This document shows, in pieces, positions 36,956 through 44,289 of a stretch of 64,000 nt of DNA (position 1 is its first letter; each line of letters opens with the position of its first letter). This DNA is from Pseudomaricurvus alcaniphilus (GTDB taxonomy: Bacteria > Pseudomonadota > Gammaproteobacteria > Pseudomonadales > Cellvibrionaceae), in assembly GCF_011440395.1 (NCBI RefSeq), contig NZ_JAAOIX010000004.1, forward strand, positions 186,001 through 250,000. Direction: 5' to 3'. The position numbers and the translations under genes were made by a program. Under the pieces are notes generated by a model. The model had not been told where the DNA came from. It did no database searches and was given only the letters and a program-made list of their open reading frames with translations.

Positions 36956-37738
36956 CTATTCAGGCGCATGCACATCTGCCATTTTCAACATCACCCAAAC
37001 GACAATCACCGACAAACCGACCGCTGCCAAACTGGCGCATTGAATAATCCAATGTGGAAAAGTTTCTGTGTTGGTACCCAGCGCATTGTACATTGGCCAC
37101 CCCGCTGCCGAGTGGCCCATAAAAGCGCCGCTGGGGATAAGCACAATGACCAGTAATTGACGCCAGCCCTTAAGCGCAGGAAACAGCTTGTAAATAATCA
37201 GGAACGGCACCAGTACTGCCGCGGTATTGGCAAATACCCACCAGACCGGTATAAAGCCGATTTTTATCGATTGGTAGCCGTAGTAAACCCAGGTGCCGAA
37301 GTAGAGTGGTATCTGCTCTACAATAGCGGCCCCAACCACGACTGCGGCGAACACCTTCCAGACAAAAGACGGAGACAGTTGCTGGCTCTTGAACTGGTCA
37401 TAACACAAGAGTAGCGGTGCAGCGAAATACCACACATATCCGACAAAAACCGCCCAGGGAACCGGGTGGCCATTGCTGGTTACAATATTGTACTGGCCAA
37501 TCTGTGGGTGAACGGCGTTGCCGAGCAAGTCGACTACCGGTTCAAAATAAATGCTCAGCAGCGCTCCCAGAATAAAATAGACCGGCATAGCCGATTTGTG
37601 CCGGACGCACAATCGCAAGGCGTAAATCACAAACACCAGCGCGCCAATGCCGTATATAACCGTGGTCACGAGTTGTGGCATCGCTGGCATAATCAGTTCC
37701 GGCGGCGGCTGCGTGTAATGCAGATCCAATGCAGTCAT
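36956..37738 (-). CDS. polytopic membrane protein, paralogue of 42475-43302
   Basis: 260 aa with about seven predicted membrane helices. It shares ordered motifs with the 275-aa protein at 42475-43302: EPVVDLLGNAVHP versus EPMLDSLGHLWYP, and FGTWVYYGYQSIKIGFIPVWW versus a TGAYTYYGD...GFPVVWGW block. Conserved acidic, His and aromatic residues inside helices hint at an integral-membrane enzyme rather than a transporter. The layout recalls carotenoid-cyclase or hydratase membrane proteins, but I cannot assign a family. It lies between the TonB receptor and phosphotransferase genes. Confidence 0.65.
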   Translation of the reverse strand: MTALDLHYTQPPPELIMPAMPQLVTTVIYGIGALVFVIYALRLCVRHKSAMPVYFILGALLSIYFEPVVDLLGNAVHPQIGQYNIVTSNGHPVPWAVFVGYVWYFAAPLLLCYDQFKSQQLSPSFVWKVFAAVVVGAAIVEQIPLYFGTWVYYGYQSIKIGFIPVWWVFANTAAVLVPFLIIYKLFPALKGWRQLLVIVLIPSGAFMGHSAAGWPMYNALGTNTETFPHWIIQCASLAAVGLSVIVVWVMLKMADVHAPE

Positions 37739-37868
37739 ATTAACCCCGCCAAGACCGCTAGCAGTGATGCTTGCCAGCTTGTTGACGCGGTTGCCACCAA
37801 CCGCAAGCGAATTGGTTCGCTCACGGTTGGCCCAGGTGCACCGTCAATCAGTGTCATTATTGGTGCCA

Positions 37869-40097
37869 TCAAAAGTTGTAGCCCAGTGCCACACCAACAG
37901 TTCTCGGCGGTGCCGCTGAAATGGCATCGCCCGCCTGGGAACTATTGCTGTAGTAGGAATACTCTTCATCCAGCAGGTTCTTGGCGTAGACCCGCGCCTG
38001 CCAGGTTTCTTCCGGGTTTGCCCAGGCCAGCTCCAGGTTCACAATCTCGTAAGCGTCCTGCCGCAGGCGGTTTTCCGGCTCCCAGTAAAAACCATCGTTA
38101 TAATAGTAGTGAACACTGGCGGCAACTTCCCCACTGCTGGTATACCAGGCATAATCAGCCCCAATACTGAGGGTGAATTCCGGCGTTCGTATAACATCAT
38201 TCCCGGAGGCATCAGCGGATGCCTGCAAGTTGCCGCCAAAACCGGTGGGGGTATTATAGGTCGCGTCAGGGTAATCGCTGTATTCACTGTCGGTGAGCGC
38301 CAGGCCTGCAGTTAAAGTTAATGCTTCCGTGGCCAACCACGTAGCATCAATTTCGAGCCCCATAATTTCGGCTTCTGCTGCGTTGACCAGGAAGGCCGAA
38401 CCGCCTTCAACGCGTTGCAACTGCACATCGCTGTATTGGTAGAAAAACAGTGAGGTGTTTAAGCGCAAACTGGAATCCAACAGGTCTGACTTGCTGCCGA
38501 TTTCGAACGCGTCCAGAATTTCCGGGTCCACCGGGTCTGCGGGCAAGCCCGCCAGGTTGTATACGCCGCTTTTGAAGCCACGGCTGTAACTGGCGTATAA
38601 CAGGGTACTGTCATCCAGTTGGTGATCCAGCGCCAGGCGCCAGGTAGGCTCAACCCACTCTTCACTCAACTCCGCTTGAACCGGTATAAAACCCATAGAC
38701 GGATCAAATACTGTCAGGTTGGCCTGCATGTCACGCTCGTCCTGGGTAACACGGAGCCCGAGGGTTATCTTGGTGGCATCGGTCAGGTCATAGCCCCCCT
38801 GGAAGTAGGCCGAAATAGAGCGGGTATCCTGGGAGTTGGTCGCGGTAACGGTTGGCGCCGGTGGCGGTGAAAATGGGGTAAACAGCGAAAATGGTTTGTA
38901 GGCCGAGGTAGAGTCCATAAAAAACAGGCCCAGAATCCATTCCAGCCGCTCTCCACTGGAGGATGTCACCTGGAACTCCTGTGAATAGGTCTCCACGTCG
39001 TAGTTGAGTACGGCATCCTGAAAGGGACCCGCCGCAGCATCCACCACCATCAACTGCTCGTAATCGCTGTACTGATAAGCGCTGATGCTGAGGAAATCGA
39101 AGCCGTCAAAACTGTGCTCGATGTGCAGCGTCGCGCCCTGGTCTTCAGCGTTTGAAAATGTGGTCCTGGCGGTGGCGGAATCATACCAGTCGCCAGTATA
39201 GGTTGTTGCCAGCGACGCAGCGAGAGGCGCACACTCAGCCTCGGTTAGACCTAGCCCGCCCACGGCGGCCGGTGCGGTGCAGCCGAGGAAGACCCCGAGT
39301 CCGTCGCCCCCCAAGGCGCCAGGAGCGACCTGGCGAGTCATGCCAATATCGCCTTCACTGCTGGAGTAGTTGATACCCACTTTGATCTGCGTGTCATCGT
39401 TGGGTTCGAACAGGATCTTGCTGCGGTACGCCTGGGTTTCGGATAGATTCACATCCCGGCCGGTAACCCGATTGGTGCCCCACCCTTCATCCTGATGTTC
39501 GTATATAGCGGCAAAATCCACGGCCACCGTTTCCGACAAACCGCCAGTTGCGTAGAGCTTCACTCCGCTGGTGTCGTAGCTGCCGTAGGAAACTTCCACC
39601 TTGCCAGAAGTGTCATATTGCGGATCTTTGGTAATCACATGGATCAGGCCTCCGGTCGCATTGCGCCCGAACAAGGTGCCCTGCGGGCCTTTCAAGACCT
39701 CGATGCGTTCAATGTTATTGAACGACATGGTATTGGAGCGGGCGCTTGGCGCGTAAACGCCATCCACATACATGGCAATACTGTTTTCATCACCCGCCGC
39801 TGACGATTGCGTACCGACCCCACGCAGATAAGGTGTACTGGAACTGGTCTGACGCCCGGCCTGCAAGCCCGGGGTAACAATGGTCAGGTCATCGGTGGAA
39901 GTGATACCTTTCTTTTCCAACGTGTTGGCCGTAAATGCCGAAATGGCGACCGGAACCTCCTGCAAGCTTTCAGAACGTTTCTGTGCAGTCACGACAATTT
40001 CTTCAAGTGTATTACCACTCTGCGCGTGGCTGTTAGCTGAAACTAACGACATGGTTGCCAGTGCCAGTGCACTGACTTTAAATGCTTGATTAATCAC
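37869..40097 (-). CDS. TonB-dependent receptor
   Basis: 742 aa. Outer-membrane receptor without an STN domain. The signal peptide ends SANSHAQ (about 26). The TonB box region EEIVVTAQKR is at about 32-41. The plug has TPYLRGVGTQ and EVLKGPQGTLFGRNATGGLIHV, and a beta-barrel ends VGVALGYNF with terminal Phe. GTG 40097 is preceded by GAGGA at 7 bases. Its plug is very similar to that of the 27439 receptor, suggesting related ligands. A promoter with a TetR-type palindrome in its spacer lies just upstream (40155-40182). Confidence 0.95.
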   Translation of the reverse strand: MINQAFKVSALALATMSLVSANSHAQSGNTLEEIVVTAQKRSESLQEVPVAISAFTANTLEKKGITSTDDLTIVTPGLQAGRQTSSSTPYLRGVGTQSSAAGDENSIAMYVDGVYAPSARSNTMSFNNIERIEVLKGPQGTLFGRNATGGLIHVITKDPQYDTSGKVEVSYGSYDTSGVKLYATGGLSETVAVDFAAIYEHQDEGWGTNRVTGRDVNLSETQAYRSKILFEPNDDTQIKVGINYSSSEGDIGMTRQVAPGALGGDGLGVFLGCTAPAAVGGLGLTEAECAPLAASLATTYTGDWYDSATARTTFSNAEDQGATLHIEHSFDGFDFLSISAYQYSDYEQLMVVDAAAGPFQDAVLNYDVETYSQEFQVTSSSGERLEWILGLFFMDSTSAYKPFSLFTPFSPPPAPTVTATNSQDTRSISAYFQGGYDLTDATKITLGLRVTQDERDMQANLTVFDPSMGFIPVQAELSEEWVEPTWRLALDHQLDDSTLLYASYSRGFKSGVYNLAGLPADPVDPEILDAFEIGSKSDLLDSSLRLNTSLFFYQYSDVQLQRVEGGSAFLVNAAEAEIMGLEIDATWLATEALTLTAGLALTDSEYSDYPDATYNTPTGFGGNLQASADASGNDVIRTPEFTLSIGADYAWYTSSGEVAASVHYYYNDGFYWEPENRLRQDAYEIVNLELAWANPEETWQARVYAKNLLDEEYSYYSNSSQAGDAISAAPPRTVGVALGYNF

Positions 40098-40154
40098 TAT
40101 TATATCCTCAATTTTATATACAGTAACGATAGTAAAGCTACAGCCTGAACAACT

Positions 40155-40182
40155 ATTTTATATATCGTTCGTTACATTGTAA
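40155..40182 (-). promoter_or_regulatory. putative promoter with TetR-type operator for the TonB receptor
   Basis: On the minus strand, TTACAA (40182-40177) and TAAAAT (40160-40155) are 16 bases apart. The spacer holds TAACGAACGATA (40163-40174 on the plus strand as TATCGTTCGTTA), one mismatch from TAACGNNCGTTA. A weaker copy, TAACGATAGTAA, is at 40124-40135. Confidence 0.5.
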
Positions 40183-40226
40183 TAAAGCAATAAATAATTT
40201 CAAGTCTTTTACGCTACAGGGGCTAC

Positions 40227-41234
40227 CTATTTGTCCTGCATATACACCAGGTAGTCGTTCCACATGGCTTCCTGGCAATCGCCGTGGGTGACCATGCCTT
40301 CACATTCCCAGCGCATCAAGCTGATGGCCATGCGCACATTGGCCCAGGTGTACCAGTTGCATGAGCAGACCAGGGTGCCAGTCATCTTCACGGTGCGGCC
40401 CAGATCGTCGCTGGCTTCAAGCTCGACGGATTCAGGCAATAGCGTGCCCTTCGCGCGGCTAATCTGTTTTTTTGCGGCAACGATTCGCCCCACCTTGCCA
40501 TCGCGAAAGATCCAGCCACCGTTGACCGTGTTTTCATCCGCAAAGGCAAATTTGGAGCCTTGCAACTCCGGGGCACGGCTAACCTGATCGAATACATTAC
40601 AGTTGATGCTGAAATTTTCGTTAAATGTCGCCGTCATCCACGAGGTTGGTGGCAATGGCATATTGTCCTCTGGACGTGGCTTGCCCCAGGAGCGATCGCG
40701 AATATTGTAACTGTCAACCTCGTAGCGCTCACCGCGCAATACCAGTTCGCCTTTGGCGTGCATGGCCTGCTCGAAGTGATTGCCGTCAGCAAACATAACC
40801 ACCGGTGACACGGCCTGCAGAATAATATCGATGGAATTATTGGCCGCCGGATCAGCGTAGGTCATATGGAAGCGTTTCAGCGGTTCCAGGATCTTTATTC
40901 CGTAGCCATTGTTCAAGCGATACTCATGCAGATCGTTATTCAATGCCGTGTCTTTATAGGTGCGAAGATCGCACAATTCGGAGTGAACCACGCTGTCCTT
41001 AAAGCCTTTCCAAACCCAGGCGCCACCGGTGACAATGCCCATATTAGGGCGATGCCACATATAGCAAAGAGCGTGAATGCCCGCCTCCGGCACACTGAAA
41101 CCAAAATACTGGGTTTCGGTCAGGGAGTCATGATCAACCAGGGAGTTTTTTTCCGGATGTAAGAGATCATCTTTTTCCGTTGCTTGTCCAAATCCGGGGT
41201 TTGGTGTTAAAAAAAACGGTTTCACGTCAGACAT
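40227..41234 (-). CDS. DUF7064/CrtC-like beta-barrel protein (second copy)
   Basis: 335 aa, no signal peptide. Same two-domain lipocalin-like family as the 30060-31052 protein; the core motif is VDSYNIRDRSWGKPRPED (about 172-189), where RDRSWG is the better preserved form of the signature. A carotenoid hydratase-like (CrtC) or isomerase role is possible but unproven. It is encoded just upstream of the TonB receptor, mirroring the receptor/CrtC-like pair of the rightward arm. A GAGG ribosome site precedes ATG 41234. The 233-bp upstream gap has a TAACGCGTTA palindrome. Confidence 0.62.
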   Translation of the reverse strand: MSDVKPFFLTPNPGFGQATEKDDLLHPEKNSLVDHDSLTETQYFGFSVPEAGIHALCYMWHRPNMGIVTGGAWVWKGFKDSVVHSELCDLRTYKDTALNNDLHEYRLNNGYGIKILEPLKRFHMTYADPAANNSIDIILQAVSPVVMFADGNHFEQAMHAKGELVLRGERYEVDSYNIRDRSWGKPRPEDNMPLPPTSWMTATFNENFSINCNVFDQVSRAPELQGSKFAFADENTVNGGWIFRDGKVGRIVAAKKQISRAKGTLLPESVELEASDDLGRTVKMTGTLVCSCNWYTWANVRMAISLMRWECEGMVTHGDCQEAMWNDYLVYMQDK

Positions 41235-41369
41235 ATCGAGCCTCTGGTCCAGGTTAAGTTATTCGAGTGTATGATTCAGTCTATATTGTTGTATAAAATT
41301 TTTAACAGCCAGACCAAAACAATCCAGTACCACTTAGGTTACCGGCGTAACTGCGAAAAATAAGGCGTA

Positions 41370-41379
41370 TAACGCGTTA
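41370..41379. promoter_or_regulatory. variant operator-like palindrome TAACGCGTTA
   Basis: Perfect 10-bp palindrome with the same half-sites as the 12-bp operators but no central two bases. It lies 136 bp upstream of the CrtC-like gene. The altered half-site spacing makes it doubtful as a binding site for the same regulator. Confidence 0.3.
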
Positions 41380-41467
41380 CTTTCCCATTGGTCATAACCA
41401 ATATTCCTGCACCTGCAGGTCGTGTAAAATTGCACAAAACACTTGCACAGGGAATTTCTACAGCTTC

Positions 41468-41752
41468 CTAGCTTGAGCTAACCCCAAATGATAAAGCAAC
41501 AATGGCCACGCAAGACACAATCAGCCAGGCTTCGGAAGCCAGTTTTATTAATATCGAAGCGTGCCTCACCTCCATAAAATAACGAATCACCAGCCGTACT
41601 TTAAAGAAGGCAAGCAGCAGCAAGACCGCGGCCTCTTTGGCCGGCTCTGTAAACAGGATGCTATGGTTGGCGCCCAGCATCCAGGAAGCACCAGTGATCA
41701 CCATTAGCAATAACCAGACCATCGTTTCTCGAGACTTTATTAATTTGTACAT
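41468..41752 (-). CDS. cytochrome c oxidase subunit IV-like small membrane protein
   Basis: 94 aa with three membrane helices (about 10-28, 38-58 and 69-90). The pattern FFKVRLVIRYFMEVRHA matches prokaryotic oxidase subunit IV/NorF-type proteins. It follows the subunit III-like gene at 4 bp. No subunit I or II gene is in the window, so it is an orphan pair and may serve another membrane redox enzyme. Confidence 0.72.
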   Translation of the reverse strand: MYKLIKSRETMVWLLLMVITGASWMLGANHSILFTEPAKEAAVLLLLAFFKVRLVIRYFMEVRHASILIKLASEAWLIVSCVAIVALSFGVSSS

Positions 41753-41756
41753 GGCG

Positions 41757-42371
41757 TTACGGCATCAGGTAAAGTAAGGGAAATATCAGTATCCAAAGCA
41801 GATCAACCATATGCCAGTAGATCGCGCTCAGTTCAAAGTTGTTCACTTGTTCTGCGGTGGCTGACTCGGTGGGACGAAAAGTAAAATAGAGGTAGCCAAG
41901 CACTCCCAGCCCCGTCACCAAGTGCATAAAATGTATGCCGGTTAGCAAGTAATAAAACATGAAAAAATCATTGCTTTCAAAACTGATTCCAGCGTTAATT
42001 TTTTCATGGTATTCGAATACTTTCAGTATCGAGAATGCCGCACCACACAGAAATGCCCCCCCTGTCAGCAGGCGACACAACCTGATCTCACCCTTGCGCA
42101 GTGCAGCCACGGCGATCACTATTAGCCAGGAACTGGCCAACAGCAGCAGAGTGTTGATAGAACCGTAGTGCAGGTTTAGTAACGCCTGTGACTGCTGATA
42201 CAACTCCAGGTTGCTATTGCGAAAGTAAATGTACATGCAAAAGAACATGGAAAACACGCTCATATCGCCGAGTACAAATACCCAGATAGTCTCGTTAGCG
42301 GGCAAGTCTTCAGCCTCATCCCTGGCATTGGCGTTGAGCTTCATGGGCAGCGTCGTGTCATTTATCATCAT
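41757..42371 (-). CDS. heme-copper oxidase subunit III-like protein (NorE type)
   Basis: 204 aa. Five or so membrane helices. Family motifs are WVFVLGDMSVFSMFF near the N-terminus and FYYLLTGIHFMHLVTGLG, then SAIYWHMVDLLWILIFPLLYL, at the C-terminus. The frame is open to TTG 42497, which would overlap the upstream gene's end, but ATG 42371 gives the usual short N-terminus. Neither start has a good ribosome site. Together with the subunit IV-like gene it may assist assembly or stability of a membrane electron-transfer enzyme. It lies between a polytopic membrane protein and a CrtC-like gene. Confidence 0.75.
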   Translation of the reverse strand: MMINDTTLPMKLNANARDEAEDLPANETIWVFVLGDMSVFSMFFCMYIYFRNSNLELYQQSQALLNLHYGSINTLLLLASSWLIVIAVAALRKGEIRLCRLLTGGAFLCGAAFSILKVFEYHEKINAGISFESNDFFMFYYLLTGIHFMHLVTGLGVLGYLYFTFRPTESATAEQVNNFELSAIYWHMVDLLWILIFPLLYLMP

Positions 42372-42474
42372 TACAGGCTTAATCCGATTCAGATCCACTT
42401 GATACTGGCAAAGCAAATTCAACCGAGGCGGCAGCCCCGCCATAACAGAACGGGGCATTTGGAGCCGCAACCGA

Positions 42475-43302
42475 TCAAGCCAGCTTCGGCTGACCAACCA
42501 GGACGTCTACCGGTGACTCTGATTTTGCGGCTACCACTGCTGCAATAAAGCGAACTACCATAATACTTAACAGCAGCGACAAAATAGCGAGCAGGCGAGT
42601 GGCTATCCACGGCATGTCCCAGTTGAGTGACATAAAGTAAGGCCAGGCGACCATTCCATAAGCTGCACCCATAGCTGTGGTCGGCACCATGATTATCCAC
42701 AGGCGATTAGCGCCTTTCAGGTAGGGCTCAACCAGGTACAGCAAAAAGCCTACCGCCAGCATGGAAGTGCCGTTCAGCCAGCCCCAGACGACCGGAAAAC
42801 CCAGCACCTTGAAGGAGGGATCACCATAGTAAGTATAGGCGCCGGTGTAAGTGCCCGGCATCTCCATAATAACGTCGGTCATGGAGATCAGGAACCAAAC
42901 TACAAACACACCTTTCACGCTCAACCCTTCTTTCATCTTCAGGTAAGCCCAGTAGCCGGTCATGGCAATAAAGAATACATAACAGGGAGGAATCAGCGCC
43001 GGTATATTCAGCTCAAACCCAACAAAGGCAGGCCCCGGCAAATTGGTCGGATACCAGAGGTGACCGAGTGAATCCAGCATCGGCTCCAGCAGCGAGCAAA
43101 TCAAGCCGCCGATACACATCAGCAATACGATTGCGTCATCGCGTTTGAGCCAGCGATATAGCGCCCAGGGTATCACTGCTATACCAAAACCACCGGCCCA
43201 AATAGTAAATACCCAGGCAACCACCTCATTGGCAAAATAATCCGCCGGCACTGGCAGCCAGTTGCCGTAGCTCATTTCCATCATTTTTTCAGTAAATGAC
43301 AT
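42475..43302 (-). CDS. polytopic membrane protein, first gene of the leftward arm
   Basis: 275 aa with about seven membrane helices, paralogous to the 36956-37738 protein. Conserved features include EPMLDSLGHLWYP (about residues 73-85), MEMPGTYTGAYTYYGD, GFPVVWGWLNGT and AYGMVAWPYF. The family is unknown to me; the intramembrane acidic and aromatic residues fit an enzyme acting on a lipid-soluble substrate. A GGAGGGG ribosome site precedes ATG 43302. The promoter upstream carries two TAACGNNCGTTA operators, so this gene and the oxidase subunits after it should be under tight TetR control. Confidence 0.68.
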   Translation of the reverse strand: MSFTEKMMEMSYGNWLPVPADYFANEVVAWVFTIWAGGFGIAVIPWALYRWLKRDDAIVLLMCIGGLICSLLEPMLDSLGHLWYPTNLPGPAFVGFELNIPALIPPCYVFFIAMTGYWAYLKMKEGLSVKGVFVVWFLISMTDVIMEMPGTYTGAYTYYGDPSFKVLGFPVVWGWLNGTSMLAVGFLLYLVEPYLKGANRLWIIMVPTTAMGAAYGMVAWPYFMSLNWDMPWIATRLLAILSLLLSIMVVRFIAAVVAAKSESPVDVLVGQPKLA

Positions 43303-43370
43303 TCTTTTAACCCCTCCGATTAATCACAGTTAAATCAGGTAATTGGCACCACCTACTCGACAACCACCCT

Positions 43371-43425
43371 TAACGATCGTTATACTCAAGTAGTGATAAT
43401 ATATAACGTACGTTATGGAAGTCAA
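43371..43425 (-). promoter_or_regulatory. sigma-70 promoter with two TetR-type operators
   Basis: On the minus strand, TTGACT (43425-43420) and TATTAT (43401-43396) are separated by 18 bases. TAACGTACGTTA (43404-43415) lies in the spacer. A second perfect operator TAACGATCGTTA (43371-43382) lies just past the expected start site; the centres are 33 bp apart. This 322-bp region divides the leftward arm from the divergent TetR gene, which fits repression by its product. Nothing else is recognised in it. Confidence 0.7.
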
Positions 43426-43624
43426 CAGGCACGGGGAATATTTCCACCTCAGTGCAGCCCCAGGGCACGAAGCGGTAGCGGACCAGATTGATTGCCGCGG
43501 CCGAGTGCTAGCACAGCTGGTCGACGCAAAAATGAATGCACTGTAAAGATTCCCAAAATCAGCCAGGCTGTGGCAGGCAGGGCTAACGAGCCCACTGACT
43601 GCCCAGGCTTTAACGGAGCAACAC

Positions 43625-44251
43625 ATGACTAAAGTTAGCTCGAGAACGGGAAGTTCTCGCGATACTATTCTCGACGTATCGGTTCAATTGTTTGCCAAGC
43701 ACGGCTTTGAAGGAGTAAAGATGCGCCAAATTGCACAGGCAGCGAAAGTCACCCTGCCCGCTATTTATCACCACTTTGGCAATAAGGAGGAGCTGTACAA
43801 AGCGGTTGAATCGGCCATGTACGCACCCCACGCACAGAGCCTGCTGCAAGCGATGCTCGCCAATGACCAACCCGAGAAACGGTTGCGCGCGTTTATAGGC
43901 AATATGGTGGATAGTTTGGAATCCAACCCGGCCTACTTTAAATTATTGCAACGCAATCTGGTCGAGGACTGGGAACAGAACCATCAGTTTTTAGTAGATA
44001 TATCCCTGCAAGGGGTCTTCGATGAACTTAAAGTGTTGCTCAACGAATTTATCGAAGGCAGCGGTGAAGGCATGCAACCAGTAATGATCTTCTCCATGAT
44101 GATCGGAGTGCTGGCCATGCGTCCGATTACCCGGATACTAAAAGGGTATACATACACCAAGCTATCGCGGCAAAAAAAGCGCGATTTATTGATTGATAAT
44201 ATTATTAGTTTTATCAAGGTCAGCGAGATCAATGAATCCAATTGCAGTTGA
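43625..44251 (+). CDS. TetR/AcrR family transcriptional regulator
   Basis: 208 aa. The N-terminal helix-turn-helix is about residues 10-56: TILDVSVQLFAKHGFEGVKMRQIAQAAKVTLPAIYHHFGNKEELY, with YHHFGNKEEL as the classical TetR ending. The C-terminal ligand-binding region is helical and divergent. It is transcribed away from the leftward arm across 322 bp holding two palindromic operators, the usual arrangement for an autoregulated repressor. I infer that the same protein binds the related palindromes at 25513, 35312 and 40163. The inducer is probably the imported compound or a product. Confidence 0.93.
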   Translation: MTKVSSRTGSSRDTILDVSVQLFAKHGFEGVKMRQIAQAAKVTLPAIYHHFGNKEELYKAVESAMYAPHAQSLLQAMLANDQPEKRLRAFIGNMVDSLESNPAYFKLLQRNLVEDWEQNHQFLVDISLQGVFDELKVLLNEFIEGSGEGMQPVMIFSMMIGVLAMRPITRILKGYTYTKLSRQKKRDLLIDNIISFIKVSEINESNCS

Positions 44252-44289
44252 ACGCCATGGCAACGACCGCCAATTTCGGCTTTAGGTGC

